A stretch of 64,000 nt of DNA from Phaseolus vulgaris. Taxonomy: Eukaryota; Streptophyta; Magnoliopsida; Fabales; Fabaceae. The translations under genes and the position numbers were made by a program. The notes below the pieces were generated by a model, which saw only the letters and a list, made by a program, of their open reading frames with translations, searched no databases and was not told the origin of the DNA. This document shows positions 24,001-36,503 of this stretch, in pieces (position 1 is the stretch's first letter; every line of letters starts with the position of its first letter). Where the stretch lies: positions 7,174,013 to 7,238,012 of the forward strand of contig NC_023749.2 in NCBI RefSeq assembly GCF_000499845.2, written 5' to 3'.

Positions 24001-26410
24001 CTTTCCCTTGTATATGGGAGTTTTGAATCTACTTCTGCTGTAGGTTAACACTCTTGCTGCTGAGAAGTTATACTCACTTGCTGGAGATTGGGCATGCTTA
24101 GGTCCTGATACACTACTTTTTGATATATGCTGTGGGACAGGAACAATTGGCCTGACATTAGCACATCGAGTTGGTATGGTAATAATCATCATTTACGATC
24201 CATCTTTTTTCTGGTTTGCAGTTTAGGAATTGTCTCTGGGGCATTGACTCTTTAATGTGTCCATTTGGAAAATAATAATATATGATGTGATGATTACTTT
24301 TGCAGAGGTTAAATGGACTTTTCAGACTGCACTTTATTTCCTCTGCCAATGAAGAGTTTATTTTTTAAAATTCCTGTGAATTTTAAAAAAGTTGGTTAAG
24401 ACATGTTTGTTTTGTTTTCTCCAGGTGATTGGAATTGAAATGAATGCTTCTGCAGTATCTGATGCCCATAAGAATGCTGAGATTAATGGCATAAAAAACA
24501 TTAGGTTTATATGTTCAAAGGTGAGATAATTTTATATTCTGGTTGAATTATTTAATGGCTGCTTCCTAGAAAGACTGGATTACTGGAATTTTAGTTGATG
24601 TCACATGTTTGAAACTGAATTTTATCTCGTGAAAATATTTCCCTTTCAATTTAATTGTTGACTTGTAACATTGCACTTTTGGATGCTCTTACGTGAAGTA
24701 ACAGGCAGAGGACGTGATGGGATCTCTGTTAAGGGAATACCTCAATATGACTAAGAAAGAAGATGATTCTAACACCCCTAAAAGTGGCAATGACATTCCT
24801 GAGGATAATGCCTGCCCAGAGGCTGAAAATGGTGAAATGGCATCTCATTGTCCAGAAAATAACAATGCAGAAGTTGGAAGTGAGGTTCAGAAGGATAGCA
24901 CTTCCGAACAAGTTGATGGGATATCTGAACAGGCAGAGAACGTGACAGGATCTCAGTTAAGGGATGATGTAAATGTGCCTAAGGAACAAAGTGATGATCC
25001 AAATGTCTGTGGAAGTGGCAATGACATTCCTGGGGATAGTACCTGCCCAGGGCCTGAAACCAGTGAAATGACATCTCGTTCAGAAAATAACAATGCAGAA
25101 GTTGGAAGTGAGGTTCAGAAGGGTAATTCTTCTGAAAATGGGAACACATCCATGCAACAGTTCAAAAATATTGTTGCCATTGTTGATCCTCCACGTGCTG
25201 GACTTCATCCAACTGTAAGAACTGAAAACCATATACTTTATGCAAGCGATTCCAACTGTAACTAATATAACATAGGGTCCAAAACATGGCATTAATTCCC
25301 AGGAAATTTTCGTTTTGTTCTCTTGTGTAGATACATATCCCATTTTGAAAAACTATGTAGAGAACAATGTCATTTGTCTTTGTTTGAAGTACTTTCTAAG
25401 GTGTTGGAGTAATAGAAGATTCTAAGATCAGGTCATGTTTAAATAGGTTTCTCCATAAGAAAATAAAAAAAGAAAAGTGAATTAACTTACTCCATAAACA
25501 AAAGTAGTTTATGCACAAGTTAAAGATTATTTTTATTGGAGAAGCTAAATTATTTTTTTTTCTTTCTAAGTGTAAGTGGTCATAAATAAGTTTATCCACA
25601 TAGGTCAAGTTCAATTTGAGCACAGCTGAAATTACGGTTATGTGATGATGGTTCCCGTCATGCCCATTCCCCCGATTCGGTGCTAAAAGACCTTCCTCTC
25701 TAGGACCAAAAATAAAAAAAATAAAATAAATCAGGTTCACGTTTGACCATGTATTATTGTGATTCCACCCGTCATTCACTATCTGGTTTTGTATGGTCCT
25801 GTTCCACAGTTCTGTAGATGATCATTATATAGGAACTTTCTTTACTTGCCACTGGTCCAACATGTCTTTTTATTGCAATATTTTTCTTATTCTATGTGAA
25901 TTTTCTTATTCTATGTGATTGCAGAATACAGTAGAATATATGTTGGTCTTCTTGGTGTTGAATTTTAAGTAAGACTTATTTAATGTTTTTTTCTCTTAAA
26001 TTTAAATATCTGATTTTTGAATTATGAAATCACAGGTGATCAAGGCTTTGAGAACTCATCCACGCTTGCGGAGGCTTGTGTTAGTTGTTCTGAACTATTA
26101 TAATATAACTCTTCAATTTTTATTTTCTATGCACTCTATCTAATTTTGCGCGGTTAAATGCAGTTACATATCCTGCAATCCTGAAAGTCTGGTGGCAAAT
26201 GCTATTGAGCTTTGTACGCCATCTCCCCTAAAAATTGAGAAAGGCAATAAAGACAATAGAGGATGGAGAAACATGAGCAGTGCTGGCTTAGCACGGCACA
26301 GGGCCAAGTCTATGCCCATCTCAGAGGCCTTCCATCCCGTAAAGGCTATGGCTGTTGATCTTTTTCCACATACTCCACACTGTGAATTGGTTATGCTTCT
26401 TGAGAGGTAG
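21009..26410 (+). CDS. CCCH zinc-finger tRNA (uracil-5-)-methyltransferase, TRM2/TRMT2-like
   Basis: Fourteen exons join in frame to 890 aa: 21009-21521, 21643-21735, 21818-22111, 22202-22274, 22511-22643, 22717-22870, 22993-23073, 23388-23513, 23790-23963, 24044-24178, 24425-24520, 24705-25214, 26036-26079, 26164-26410. Residues 72-92 form a CCCH finger (C-x9-C-x5-C-x3-H). An RRM-like stretch follows at about 150-220. The class I methyltransferase part shows the AdoMet loop 'FDICCGTGTIG' (573-583), 'DPPRAG' (785-790) and 'SCNP' with the nucleophilic Cys813; Glu883 is the likely base. The family methylates U54 of the tRNA T-loop to m5U, and Arabidopsis At2g28450 has the same architecture. Intron 1 has a GC donor. 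Exon 12 carries a tandem duplication (separate entry). The start was set at the first ATG, 21009. All key residues are present. Confidence 0.93.
24705..25133 (+). repeat. In-frame tandem duplication inside exon 12 of the tRNA methyltransferase
   Basis: Unit 1 (24705-24932, residues 625-700) begins GCAGAGGACGTGATGGGATC. Unit 2 (24933 to about 25133, residues 701 to about 767) begins GCAGAGAACGTGACAGGATC. Both continue through 'SGNDIP' and 'ENNNAEVGSEVQK'. The repeat is 76 codons in the first unit and slightly shorter in the second. Unit 2 has lost the 'LLREYLN' helix residues and is acidic and probably disordered. The bases before each unit end in ACAG, so the splice acceptor is duplicated too. 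Confidence 0.9.
25400..25600. repeat. Possible foldback-MITE fragment in intron 12
   Basis: The stretch around 25450-25530 ('TTTCTCCATAAGAAAAT', 'TTTATGCACAAGTTAAAG') resembles the left arm of the foldback element at 37369-37592. The other arm is not clear here, so it may be a fragment. It contributes to the long 12th intron (25215-26035). Confidence 0.35.
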
Positions 26411-29400
26411 ACCATAGGTGTGGACCTGACACCAGAGTCTCGTTTAATTTTCACTTTCTAGGCTCACAAATTCATTTTATATACCTTTTTTTTGGCGGTG
26501 CTGGAAGTGGCGGTGGAATTAGTGCTGATTCTGACTTGAAAATAGTAAATTCTGTTCAGGCATGACCTTGGATATTCAGCTGTTACGTTATGTTTTTTCG
26601 TTGCATTTATCATGAAGCATTATGTGTCTTGTCTTTTTCATTTGGCCATTCTTTTGATTTCATTGTGGTACCTGGTGGTCACAAATTATCGCATGCTCTT
26701 AGAGCATCACTGAACGGCAACACTCCAAGATCTCCAATTCTTTAGCAGTCATGTTGGACTCACTTTGTTTACGCGTGAGTATTATTGGAGACAGTTCTTT
26801 TCGTAAAAAGAAAAGCGCTGAAAATTCAGTTTTTAGGGTGTTGTTTTTAAGGAAGACTCGCTGAGTTATCCATTTCGCATAAAAAAGGGGCCTTTTCCTT
26901 GGATAAACACGGACTGGTTCGTAGACACCAACTCTGTTTATAAGATTGCTCTGTGAATGAATATGCTATCTCTGGTGGTGTAATTGTTAAGCATAATTTA
27001 TGATAATTAAAACTGCATAGGTTTTTGGGAGTAAAAAAGTCTTACCTATAATCAAATTTTGACGCGTAACGTGTGATATGTGGAAAGCTAAACTGTGCGA
27101 CCATTGACACTACTATAAAATTTAGGATGTGTACTTTCACTCATATTGAATTTCGTTTGTTGAGGAAAGGTTCATTAGGCTACAACACATAACTAAGAAT
27201 TGTTTAATAACTCCATAAAGTTTGTGTGTTGGGCATGGGTAGTTCACGCAGGAAAGAGTTAGGACTAAAGCTAGTGGTTAAGAAAGAAGCAGGGAAAACA
27301 TGAAACATGAATAATAGTTTGTGAAGACAAATGAGGCCATGTAGTTGCTTAACCCAACTTCAATTAGTGGGAAACATTTATTTAATGTGTTAAAAGATGA
27401 TAAAAAGAGTGGTTGAGGGTCCTCCCCCTTTGAGAGTGTCCTAGAACTGTTGGACAAATGCTGATAATATTAATTGAGATGTTTGGTTTCCACGTTGCAT
27501 ACCAAATGCTTACATTAATTATTTCCTTCTTTATCTGTTTAGTGGTGTCACTATCAATTTTGTCTCATCATCATAACACAATACCTATTCACTCACTAAT
27601 TTTACAAGAGGCCACTTTCAATAATTAAACGTTTCAGTGCGTATTTGGTTTCCTTATAATATTTGTAATTATGTTAAAATATCAATTTAATTTTCACTTC
27701 ATTTTTTATTTTGTTTTATTTTATACTGAGAAATTAATTTTGGGTACACTATTGATTTTGAATTGAGTTAACGTAGTTTTTTTGCATTGCATAAACAATC
27801 ATACCGATTTTTATTACTAATTTATTTTGGAATAAATCAATGCAAATCAATTTTACGAAGGTTTACCCTAACATTGCACGTGCATTGTATGAGTAGGTTT
27901 TTCACTATCTTTGGAAATGAATTTTTTTAAGCTATCTTACAAAGTTATAAAAAACATTATTTTTAAAAGACTAATTTAATCTCTTTAAAATAAAAAAGAA
28001 AGATAAATCAATACTTTTCATAAAAATGTGAAGAAAGATTATTCTTTTTAAGAAATCTTTTTGAAAGAAGAATAAGACAAAGAGAAATTGACATCCTATA
28101 CTACTAGTTTCACAGGACTTTATAAAAAAAATCATTTATTGTGTATATTTTAGTTAATAAAAATAAAATAAATAAAATACTCAATGAAATAAATTAAAAA
28201 ATCTTATACATTTATTATAAGAAAGTAATTTAAAAAATTGTGAGAAATATTTAATAAATTATAAGCAAATATACTCTGTATAATGGGCAATATTTAATAA
28301 TTTAATAAAATATTATTATAAATTTCATTTTTATATGCCAAGATACAATTATTTTTTTATGTTGCTTAATATTATTAAAAACATAGAAGAATAACTATTA
28401 AAATATGTATATATAATAGTTTGTCTTATATTTTAAAGAAATAGATGTATAAATATAGTACATATTTTTTAGATATAATGAGGACGTATAAGATTCAACA
28501 TTTTTTTTCTATTAATTGGTGTATCACTTGTCAAATGTTAATTTCTATATTAAAAATATCTTTGTCAAGATCTAATCTTAGGTTTAGATATGATAATGCA
28601 CTAAAATAAATAAATAAAATTCTTTAATAAATTGAAATTTTACTTTCAAATATTTATAAATAACATTAAAAAGTATTTAAACATAACATACAAAATTATT
28701 AAACCTAAAATAATAAACAAATAAACATATTCTTTATTCATCATTTAAACACAAATCATAACTAAATAATATTGTAAAAAAGATGTATAAGTCACAATTG
28801 AAAATATTAAAAATATAATTCTTTAATATAATATTTTAAAAAATTATATAAAATATTTATTTACATAAGTAAGTTATTATATGCATGGGTTGGATACTAT
28901 AGTATCGTGCCTACATTCATTCTCATTAAAAATATTAAAATATATTCAAGTTTCTGTGATTTAATTATTTTCTTATTTTATTAGAAATATTTTCCCTTCT
29001 TTGGCGTTTCTTTTTGACTGGTCTGAATTGGTATGCAATTTGATAATGGAGATAATGTCTCCTTCTCCACTACAATTGTTGACTTTACTTAATTGAATTG
29101 AATATATAGAATATACTTATATTTTATAGCAGTGCCCTAAAAGTATTAGTAAATAATGCAATAAATAATATTTTTATTTAAATCACTCTAATAAAGCAAA
29201 GGAAATCGTAACAAGAGTAAAACTATTAATATCATTTTCTAATAGAAACTTTTTGCTAATATCTTATACATATTTAGCTTCCATTAATGAGACTTCTGAT
29301 TTACAGCATTAGTGCCATCGTCTAATTTTTTGTTTGATATTGAAATTTAAATGTCATCAAAAGGATTTGGCAAAAATGTTATTAGGTGAAATCTTATCAC

Positions 29401-29502
29401 TTCAACAGGTGTTTGCCATGTAGTTTGGTTTATTTTTGGAAATTACTTTTTTATTAACACAAAGTAAAATTTAATAACTATTTAAATAATTATTAGTACA
29501 AA
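26411..29502. other. Intergenic spacer, gene desert
   Basis: The first few hundred bases are the likely 3'UTR and terminator region of the methyltransferase gene. From about 27650 the sequence is extremely AT-rich. I see no conserved frame, tRNA or bounded repeat. Confidence 0.55.
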
Positions 29503-29870
29503 TGTTCTTGGATGCTTTGGAATCGACGAAATATTTATTATGTGAAAAAATAAGTTTAGGATTACTCGTATTTTTCGTAAAGAGAATGTGTGTGTCAATA
29601 AGTTGACTAATTTAGAATTTATTCATAAAGAATCTTTTCATTGGTATAATAGACTTTTATCTAGTCTGTTCTTATAATTCTTTATTAATATGTATAGTCT
29701 ACCTATGTATTTTTTTTGTTAACATATAAGTTTTGGTCTAGTTTCTATATTTTTTTTAATAATATTTTTTTATGTAATGACAAATGATTGTTGTTACTTG
29801 ATGATTAAGTAACATAATAATGTATAACTAAAATGTGAAGTAGCATAATAATGTTTAAAATAAAAAAAAA
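29503..29870 (+). mobile_element. LINE 3'-end copy
   Basis: On the plus strand this matches the last part of the RNase H frame and the 3' tail of the LINEs at 1-1770 and 19788-20350, including 'TATTTTTCGTAAAGAGAATG' and 'GACAAATGATTGTTGTTACT'. It ends in an A-rich tail near 29860-29880. The coding trace has in-frame stops. I found no clean target duplication. Confidence 0.8.
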
Positions 29871-30895
29871 TTATAAAAAAAATGTTAATTATCCATTAAA
29901 TACAATAGATACAAGTACACAACCAAATCAGACTTAAAAAGATGCAGTTTTTTTTGTACCTAATTATTATTATTATTATTATTATTTTACTTCATATCTC
30001 TTTGACGATTTAAAGATAGTTTGATTCGATTTGGAACACATCATGGTGACTTGACAAGACAATGCCCTAGCTAGTGCTACCCCAAACCCTTTCAAACTAA
30101 ACAAATTATTGACCATGTAAGACTTTGGACTAAGGAAATTCAAAAATGCACAATTCAAAAATGCCTTCATGATTAGATAAACTCATTTTTATCACAAAGT
30201 AGCTCATGCAAACATATTTTCCAACAAGATATTATAAATCTTGTTAAAATAACTTTTGATACTCACACAATCAATTTACAAAAAAGAAATTATATATTTA
30301 TATATTATAATTTAGTTGATACAGATCTCCCATATTTTTTAAATAATTTAATTACTTTCTAACATATTTATAAACTAACTTTTTATTATTCAAATTAAAA
30401 ATCTTAGATAAAATTAATTCATAATATATAAGTAAATATAAATTTTATTTGTATTAGAATTATATTCACCTTAATGTAATAAAATGTGTTAAAAATCCTA
30501 AATGGATTAATAATATTAATTCATATAATATATAAGTGGATCTAATCGTGATAATTATGATATAAACTTTTTTTTGAGCAATCATCTAACTATCTTATCC
30601 ATGATGCATGATACACAAACCCTAATATTACTACTACCTGTCAATTTTAAGCAATTAATTTCATTGTCTTATCTCATTTAGCCGTCAATCTTTATCTAGT
30701 TTTTCTTTCAAACTCGAGCATTTTTATCCATGCCTTTTTTTTTTCTACTTTAATGATTTTGTCTCTCTCTTTACTGGAGAGGAAGCCAGATAATCCAATT
30801 TGACTATAAGCAATGTGAAGAGGACACAAAAGAAAGTTAAGAACACTAAAAGCAAAATAATCTCACTTCCAAACAACTTTCTCTCTAAACTCTAA
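29871..30895. other. AT-rich spacer
   Basis: A TTA/ATT trinucleotide run lies at about 29965-29988. Otherwise the sequence is AT-rich, with the short minus-strand frame 29982-30170 showing no family resemblance. Nothing else is supported. Confidence 0.5.
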
Positions 30896-31440
30896 AGCAA
30901 TACAATAAAGGAACTCTACGGGTTGGTACCGAACGAGTTAGTCTCGAATCTGGTGACCAACTGACTGGTCTCGGATCTGGTGACCAACTGATTTAGTCAA
31001 AGAACACCTTAAGTTACACAATAAATAATAGTAACGACAATTACAATAGCATTTAATGAGTCACATTCATATTCCAAAATATGTGAAAAATATCTTCGAC
31101 AAATCAGCTAAATACGGATTAACTAAAAGATGTTACAAATATTCTAATATATCTTCCTATTAAACAGGGATCACGATGCATATCAGTCAATAATTGATAT
31201 CCAGCTCATCATGACAAAGACCCATAACCAACACTATAAATAAAAGCATATGCACCTAAAATCTAAACACTGATTTGAGCATTGGAGTGCAATTGCAGGG
31301 ACTCCAACCGACCGAGCATCAACATTTGGAGAAGGAGACTTGAAGGAAGAAACCAATCAACATTTGGAGAAAAAGACTTGAAGAAAGAAAACAAAAGATT
31401 ATCAACACGTTAACAATTCTTCAACCAATTCCAAATATTA
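30896..31440 (+). mobile_element. LTR-like retrotransposon remnant (possible gypsy solo LTR)
   Basis: The segment has LTR-style architecture. A less AT-rich 5' part contains two copies of a 27-bp unit with 'CTGGTGACCAACTGA' (about 30941-30993). A TATA-like ACTATAAATAAAAGC lies near 31232. A downstream stretch, 'TGATTTGAGCATTGGAGTGC', resembles the R/U5 region of legume gypsy LTRs. Two further copies of 'CAACATTTGGAGAA' follow. No coding region or primer site is attached and the ends are uncertain. Confidence 0.45.
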
Positions 31441-33200
31441 TCTAGACCCCTCTATATAATAAAGGTATAGGAACCAATCAACTTATTCTCCTCATCTCAT
31501 CTCTTTCTTCTTTGTCTTACCATCTGAAAATCTATTCGCATAAAAATAAAAAACCATGTTTTGCATGCTCCTTAAAGAGAAAAGGTGGTAAAAATATCTC
31601 AAGTTCCATGAACTACAAGCTTCAGATTCTCACTTTGCCTCTCCTGAAAAAACCATCATCACAAAACATATTAAAAAACCTGCTAGTTGTAATAACTACA
31701 TGAAAATAACACACGTCCCTTTTACTTCACGCAGAAGTATCAAGACATTTGGGAATGAATGCATGAACGAATGAATAATGATAAAAAAATATAGCATTTA
31801 TGAAGCTATGATATCTCAACAATTATGGGTTTCCATTTCACTGTCATGAAAATGAATTGATTGGGTGGCTAATCTTCTGGCCCATGTTGCATCTCATCCA
31901 TAAATTTAAGGGACACTTTGAAGGACGCTAAAACCAGCTACACTAATTATTATAGTAAACAAGAACAAACAAAGTGAATATTAGCATCTCAAGTGGCTGG
32001 ATTCGTGAACCTCAAATGTGACACATAAGATGTTATTCGTGTGTCTCTAAAATAATCATTATGCTTCCTATAGTTTTGAAAAGGTTACAGATATTGACTT
32101 CACACTTTGAATTCTTTAATTTTCTCATCTAAAGACCACACTCTGCTAAGCATAAGCATCGATCTTGTGGCAAAAGCAAAAGTGGAAGGTTTTGATCATT
32201 AACTTAAATAATCATATAAGCTTTTTACCTTTCTACTCCAAATGCTTCTGTCAAGCCACTTTGTTTCATACTTTAATTCAAACTAACTGGAAGCAAGGAA
32301 AGCAGAGAAAGGTAAAAAGGGCAATCCATCTTTATAGTAATGCATGGAGATAACAATAAAGAACCAACAGATCTCATTTTTACCCTACTGTTACACACAT
32401 ATTTATGTAATCAAGAGAAACACAGACTAGTTAATATTATATTACTTACACTGTAATCAATATTGATGAGAAATCTACTTGAAGTTCATACAAGAATATG
32501 TTTACAATTAAAAAGTAAGATGTGTAAAGGACAAGAACCTTTATTGATATGTACTGAATGCTTAATGATACAGTATGTTAAAATAATTTGAAAACAAATC
32601 CACAAGTGGTAGGGTTGGATGGAGGACAGTGCTTTTACTTTCTTTTGTTAAAGATCTGAAGTTGATTTTGTTTTCTTTTTCTCCTGTTTGTTCATATGGC
32701 ACAGTTGAAACTTGATTCTTTTGATAATGCAGGGAAGGAAAGTACAAACTCAAAGAAAAGAAGCGGTCTCTAGAATCAATGAAGAGGCTTATTCATATGA
32801 TATGAACATGCAAATGCCCTACCTTAACCGTTATATGCACATTCTTTGGTGGCTAAACGCTCACCACGTTAACCATAATTATGTGTCCCATGAAAGTGGC
32901 TACACATAATTTTTGTCCCCCCCCTCATCATTTTCTTCCCAACATCAATAATATTTTCCTCTCCATTATTATATCTACCATGCATATAACAATATGATAT
33001 TAAGTTTAACTTAGTTGTTTGATATTTAAGTTTTGAATATATATATTTTCAGGTAATAGCCACACATTACTTAAAAGTTAAGATTAAGAGAATTCTAAAT
33101 AAACTTTAACTCTCTTAAATGCTCTTTAAGGAAAAAAATCATGATGAAGCTCTAAGCTTTAAAACGGATAATACTTCAGATGCTAAGATTGTCCCGAACA
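31441..33200. other. Spacer
   Basis: There is no supported gene. Several 60-65-codon frames (31512-31703, 32165-32353, 32712-32909) lack family features or a plausible gene context. A non-coding transcript cannot be excluded from sequence alone. Confidence 0.45.
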
Positions 33201-33208
33201 ATGTTATC

Positions 33209-33692
33209 TAGGAGTGACGAAATGGATTAGCCTGCCTCGTTTTAACCCGACCCAACCCACTAAAGGGTAGGCGACCCACCACCTTACTTTATAAGTACTT
33301 AATAATATATTAAAAACACATTTAATTATACAAATACTTTATAAGTTTTTAATTGATTAATTATTGTTTCTAATCAGATAAATTAAAATAATTATCACCT
33401 TTACATGTTAAATTACTCTATTATAATTAATAATTGAAACTTAATTTTTAAGTGTTATGATTTATGATACAATACTATTGCATATTTGCATCCCTCAAAT
33501 AATATAATACAAAAAAAGTTAATCTTTTAATTTTTATTTTTTTTTATTTAAAAAAAAAGGCTTACGGATCAACTCGCCATGTCCTCCTTTTGTCTCGTTA
33601 GTTTGACGGGTTAGACGGGATGGACTAAAACAGACTAGCAAGTTGAAAACACCAACCCAACTTGTGGGTCAAGGCCCATTTTGCCACCCCTA
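33209..33692. mobile_element. hAT-type MITE, 484 bp
   Basis: The terminal inverted repeats are TAGGAGTGACGAAATGG on the left and CCATTTTGCCACCCCTA on the right, that is, a TAGGGGTGGCAAAATGG-type end common in hAT-like MITEs. The flanking ATGTTATC (33201-33208) and ATGTTATG (33693-33700) form an 8-bp target duplication with one mismatch, the length expected for hAT. The subterminal regions are rich in GACCCAACC-type motifs. The core is AT-rich without coding capacity. Confidence 0.85.
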
Positions 33693-33700
33693 ATGTTATG

Positions 33701-34244
33701 TAACGGACTAGAGGTCAGAACATTCAAAAACATATAGATACAGATCAATCTCATAAGGAGTAGTCAGTCAATTCTTTGATTCACTTTTATACTCATATTT
33801 CATAATTTCACTAGCTCTTACTAACTGAAACTCAGAGAATCTTTATCGAGTGGATCTTTTCCTCAAAGGTATAAACTCAAATTCCTAACGATACCACTTT
33901 TTCTACCTTGGAAGAGTCACACTCCTTTTCAATAAGAACATTTCACATTCATCATGGGGTTTGTGTAAAGTTATTCTCAAATCACAAGTCTTATGTACTA
34001 GATGCAGAATTGTCCCATTGTCACCATCACATCCTAAGATGGACTCACAAACAATTAGAACCCTCAAAGCACATATGGAGACTCTCCTTCAAAAATAATG
34101 AGAAAATATGGAGACTCAAACACAAGAAAAAAGGCGATGAAAGTTCCTTCCTCTTCCTCTATTCTGAATGCCACACAAGTCTTTAAGAGAAAATGTGTAA
34201 GTAAGTATAAAAATTACACCCCTTTGAGTGACATTCAAAATGTT
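33701..34244. other. Spacer
   Basis: Sequence with moderate complexity and one 92-codon frame (33908-34186) that I do not recognise. It has no partner exons, so I do not call a gene. Confidence 0.4.
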
Positions 34245-34612
34245 ATCATCCAAGTCTAAATTAGATATTATTTTATAAATTAAAAAATTATTAGTATCTA
34301 ATGTGATTTCTATTATTAAGAAAATATTATAAAATGGTCTCTAAATTATTAACTACCAAAATTTTAGCTATTAATATTTTAGATTCTAAAAGACTAATAA
34401 AAACTAATTTAGAACCTAAATAGTTAGTAGCTAAAACTTTAGTAGCTAATAGTTAGATATCAATTTAGAAACTATTTTATAAATTTCTATTAATAATAAA
34501 AACTACAGATACCAATAATTTTTTAATTTATAAAATAATTTCTAATTTAATCAATATAGTGATTAATTATTTTATTTATAAAATTAATTTCTATTTAATA
34601 ATTTTTTTAATA
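34245..34612. mobile_element. Foldback MITE, second copy of the 13506 family, left end truncated
   Basis: Left sequence 'TAAATTAGATATTATTTTAT' and right sequence 'ATAAAATAATTTCTAATTTA' are reverse complements, and pairing continues inward for more than 100 bases. The right terminus (ATTTCTATTTAATAATTTTT) matches the right terminus of the element at 13506-13766. The corresponding outer left arm is missing. Confidence 0.7.
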
Positions 34613-35274
34613 CAAATTTTATTCGCTAACTAACTTTCTATCCGGTATATCCTTAGCTAAATAAAAAAATTAAACTAACTCACTTCGGTTGTGAAAAGTG
34701 ACAAACGATATATTACAAAAAGATAATTGTGAAAATACAAACTTCAAAATTAATTACTCAAAAATAACACCGAAACTCGTTATTTTTTCCTAATATTATA
34801 TTAATGTTAACATAAAAAAAATATATTATCTTATCTGGTCACTCAATAACTAAACACAATATTTTCATTACCTACTAGTGAGAAAAAACTAATTCTCACA
34901 ATATTTGCGTGAATAGAAAGTTAATTTATGAATGATCCTGAAAACAGGAACAAATATTGGCGTTGTTAGCTGCCTTCTGCAACACCATTAATCTCATCCA
35001 TAAAACTTTCTTTTTTTAAAGCAAGTATATCTTTTAGTTGGTACGCTGGAGATATACTTTACTATAAATATATTTATTTTCACTACTACAAATTACCACC
35101 TTATTATATTAAAATAAAACATTTATTACTGGCCCACATATTTATACGTTATTTCATAATGTAAAATGACGTGTTCATTTTTAATTAAGGTACACTTTAA
35201 GTATTATCTTAAAAAAATGTAATTTGTTTTTGTCACCATCTTTAATGTTAGAGTTTAAACGCTTAAATATAAGA
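34613..35274. other. AT-rich spacer
   Basis: I see no gene, RNA or bounded repeat in this stretch. Confidence 0.5.
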
Positions 35275-35710
35275 TATATGTAGCACAAAAAAAAATATGG
35301 ACATTGACATAATATGAATACCGAACACAAAGAACGTATAATCTTTAAAATATCCTGGACACAAATCTATATATTATATAATTTTAAATTATATAAATTG
35401 AAAATAAATATTTTATGTGTAAAAGTATGTTTCAGATTCTTTTGGAAGCAGAAAGAAGTGATTAGTTCAAAAATATTTGTTCCTTATTTTTATAATCATA
35501 ATAAAAATTTATACAATAAATTTGAGTTTTTAAAAAATTATTGTATTTATACCTTTTAAAATTGTGTTAGAACCGTGGTAGAATTTTCAAAAATCCAACA
35601 AATATTTTTTTGAATTGAACACTTTATCGATAAGTGTCCTACGAGTGTCGACACCGATACATGTGTTCAACACGGATACGCCATTTAAGAGAAGTGTCTA
35701 AACCTCATAG
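35275..35710 (-). repeat. Unclassified dispersed repeat, copy A
   Basis: Its reverse complement aligns along its length to 53100-53545. Shared blocks include 'CAACACAATTTTAAAA' against 'TAACACAATTTTAAAA', 'TTTTTATTATGATTATAA' and the GTGCTACATA end. Both termini are richer in GTGTC/GACAC words ('GTGTCGACACCGATACA' here) than the AT-rich core. There is no coding capacity. It could be a MITE or a solo LTR; I cannot place it in a superfamily. Confidence 0.65.
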
Positions 35711-36503
35711 TTGCCTATTGATAAACATGTTATAAAATAACATATTCTTTATAAAACTAAAAAAATATTTATTTCAAAGAAGAAATATATATATATATAT
35801 ATATATATATCCTTACTTAATAATATTATATTTAAGTGAAGAAATAATAATAATAATTAGAAATGATAAAATATTAAAAATTTTGGAATAAAAATTGGAA
35901 GCCAAAGCATTTTAGGAGGGGAGTAATAAATGCATCCTTTAATTTTTGTTTTGAAGTTAAGGTGAGTTTAAAAGACATTGAATGTCATTGATCATGGGAA
36001 GTTGGGAGTATTTGTTTTCTTCTCCTAACTTTCTCACCACTCATCTACTATTTAAAGTTCCTGTCTTGTGGGGAACTGAAACTTGTTTTTGCAAATAAAT
36101 GGACGTATAATACACTAAACTTCTTTGATTACGTAAATTAATCTCATTTTATTATAATATGATATTTTTCTTTTTTTAATATCAACATTCTGTGCATATT
36201 TTAACAGTGGTGAGAATAATTTATGAAGTGTGTGTGAGTGGCAGCAGATCACAGGGAAAGGTACCCCACCCAGTGTGTCATAAATGTCAAAGCTGGGTCT
36301 TTCTGCTTAATTACACTCACTTCCTCTTTTTTTGTTAACCCATGTATTTATTTATGTTGTCTTTGCCATCACTCATCTCTTCCATGCACCCAGCAATAAG
36401 TGGTATGGGAATAATTGGTGACTCCAAGAACTGATCTTTTTTTGCAATTTGGCTTGCTCTTCTATTTCCAATTTCTGGGTTTCAATTCTTTTGCTACAGA
36501 AAA
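35711..36503 (+). promoter_or_regulatory. Upstream region of the RING-CH ligase gene
   Basis: It contains a TA microsatellite at 35788-35810 and, nearer the gene, more balanced sequence (about 36230-36500), including pyrimidine-rich stretches typical of a plant 5' leader. A fixed transcription start cannot be assigned. Confidence 0.4.

Noticed and set aside
32160..32360. Possible microRNA precursor
   Set aside because: I could not pair the arms into a convincing hairpin and recognised no mature sequence.
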